Shown: positions 62,554 through 64,000 of the stretch, one piece after another
How positions within the stretch are numbered: position 1 is the first letter of the stretch
How the letters are laid out: each line of letters opens with the position of its first letter
Assembly: GCF_907164915.1 (NCBI RefSeq)
Contig: NC_061866.1
Span: 39,372,320 to 39,436,319, forward strand
DNA length: 64,000 bases
From: Impatiens glandulifera
Taxonomy: Eukaryota > Streptophyta > Magnoliopsida > Ericales > Balsaminaceae
Reading direction: 5' to 3'
The notes under the pieces: model-generated
What the model was told of the DNA's origin: nothing
The model's input: only the letters and a program-made list of their open reading frames with translations
Databases searched by the model: none
Translations under genes and position numbers: made by a program

Positions 62554-62562
62554 GTTTTATAG
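62554..62562 (-). promoter_or_regulatory. TATA box of the NOPCHAP1-like gene
   Basis: The minus strand reads 'ggctataaaacgc', a near-consensus TATA box, about 30 bases before the inferred leader exon. Confidence 0.5.
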
Positions 62563-63479
62563 CCGCGATTTAAAATTTGTGCGGCCTGGTTCTATTTGGA
62601 CAACATCAATTTTTCAAATAATCAAATTCTTAACAATTATATATTTCATCAACAAAAATAATAAAATACCTTTATTTTAAATTATAATTTTTTATTTTAT
62701 TTATATATATTAATAATTTTAATTCTTTTTATTAAAAATAATTATTATTTTATTAAAATCATCGATAATCATTAATTTTATTTCCCGTTTAAGTTTTTTT
62801 TACTTTTAAATCAGAATTATATTTATATTTTAATAAAAGAAAATTGATATTTAGTAATGTACATTATATTTTATTTGAAATATATTATGATAAAACTTTG
62901 TATTGTTTCTTTCTTCTATACTAACTTCATGTATAAACTTCTTTATATATTTATTTTTATTTGATTTTACACCTTTATTATCTTTATTATTGAAACTTTC
63001 AAAATTTGTTTACAGCTAGAGATATTACTTGGCATTTCAATTTTTTTTAATTACAAACAAAATATTATTAAATATAAATAAAATTATTTTTTATTTTTAA
63101 TTATTTTGTTTCTTCATTTTTTATCTAATTTTATTTAATTATTAAATTAAATAAAAATCCAAATAATTTATTTTGTTTTTATTGGACAAATTCTCAAAAC
63201 ATTCCAATAAAAATCAAGATCAAACAACTTCTAATATATGTAACTTTTTTTTAAATAATAAAATATTTATATAAAACTAAACTTTTAATATTCATATCAA
63301 TCGTATACTTTTTATTATTATTTTTTTATTATTAAAACTTGTAGAAACTAATCAATTTATATAATTTGTTTTTTAATATTGAAATAAATATATTTTTTAA
63401 TTTATTAAAAATAAGTTAAAATATTTTGAGATGGTAAATAATAATAAGAATAATCAAAATAAATTTTGGCAGGATTGAG
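62563..63479. other. AT-rich gene-free flank
   Basis: Upstream side of the NOPCHAP1-like gene; simple AT-rich sequence only, no feature recognised. Confidence 0.6.
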
Positions 63480-63951
63480 TGACTGAAGTTTAAGTCAGAT
63501 TCTAACTATTAAGCTTTTTAGATAATTCAAAAAGAACTTAGAAAGAGAAAGAGTTTGAGAATAAGAATTGTATTGATATAATATTTAGTAATTATAATTT
63601 AATATCTTTGAGATATTTATAGTATTTATGGCATACTAATTTAAGAATCACATCACAATTACAATTTATTTACATTAGGATATTTATTCCTTGACTAGAA
63701 TATTCATTCCTTAACTAGAATATACTTTCTTAAATTAGAACATTCTTTCTTAAATTAAAATATTTCTTCTTTAACTAAAATATCTCTACTTAAATTAGAA
63801 TATCTTCCTTAACTAGAATATTCTTTGAGTTGGGTCTACTTAGGCGATTGGGCCTCCTCTTGGGCTAGGAAGATTAGTGCAATGTGAGGCCAAGACTTTA
63901 ATGAGCCTTGACATTCTCTTGAATGGGCCGTGACACTAATGGGTCGTAACA
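63480..63951 (-). mobile_element. Long terminal repeat of a retrotransposon
   Basis: A 472-bp segment has TG/CA ends. On the minus strand it starts 'tgttacgaccc', contains a TATA-like 'atactataaatatctc' about 330 bases in, followed by a CT-rich leader 'tctcaaactctttctctttc'. Just outside its minus-strand start is a purine-rich 'aggtgaggtagaa', as a polypurine tract would be. It is therefore the 3' LTR of an element in minus orientation whose body lies beyond position 64000. Confidence 0.65.
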
Positions 63952-64000
63952 TTCTACCTCACCTAAGTCGTGGTCGTCCTCGGCTTGACCTTGAACTAGT
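63952..64000 (-). mobile_element. Edge of retrotransposon internal region
   Basis: Minus-strand sequence adjoining the 3' LTR. One frame stays open from the window edge and encodes an Arg/Ser-rich end (TSSRSSRGRPRLR) before a stop in front of the polypurine tract. It may be the very C-terminus of the polyprotein, but 49 bases are too few to assign. Confidence 0.3.

Overview
The window is nuclear DNA from a flowering plant, most likely a eudicot with an AT-rich, repeat-filled genome. The evidence is spliced genes with GT-AG introns, a DYW-class PPR protein, plant-type kinase, UBX and pectinase families, and plant DNA transposons (CACTA, Mutator-like, Tourist-like, hAT-like). I could not identify the species.

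Layout. 1-1304: AT-rich flank with a repeat dimer and a (TA)n tract. 1305-3458 (+): a nine-exon polygalacturonase with all four GH28 motifs. 3459-5880: repeats, including a second copy of the same dimer. 6230-10647 (+): a PTI1-like protein kinase in eight coding exons; several of its introns carry related repeats. 11987-19249 (-): a UBX-domain gene of the PUX11 type in eight coding exons, whose introns hold a SINE-like insertion and hAT-like MITEs. 20580-29494: very AT-rich repeats, a degenerate retroelement block, a tandem repeat and one orphan exon-like segment. 29495-32318: a non-autonomous CACTA element. 34158-40900: a larger CACTA element with two damaged transposase genes, an internally deleted mini-gene and a hairpin tandem array. 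41116-41233: a 118-bp CACTA MITE. 41740-44720: 'TCGGTC'-rich retroelement-like sequence. 46478-48271 (-): an intronless PPR-DYW gene, followed upstream by a Mutator-like MITE. 49000-59400: repeats, including a long imperfect palindrome, a Tourist-like MITE and other MITEs. 59477-61136 (-): a small five-exon gene resembling the NOPCHAP1/DUF4598 family. 63480-64000: an LTR and the edge of a retrotransposon that runs out of the window.

Five ordinary host genes are supported. They are unrelated in function: cell-wall pectin degradation, signalling, CDC48/p97 adaptor, organelle RNA editing, and snoRNP assembly. The rest is mobile or repetitive DNA. The most unusual feature is the 6.7-kb CACTA element. 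It has exact ends and a 3-bp target duplication. Inside it, a roughly 1-kb array of about twelve 83-bp units has replaced the front of the transposase gene. Each unit holds a perfect hairpin whose loop lies in either of two opposite orientations while the rest of the unit keeps one direction. Both larger CACTA elements also carry a TGA stop at the same codon of their second gene.

All exon structures come from reading splice sites and reading frames by eye. Family names rest on recognised motifs and recalled homologues, not on searches.
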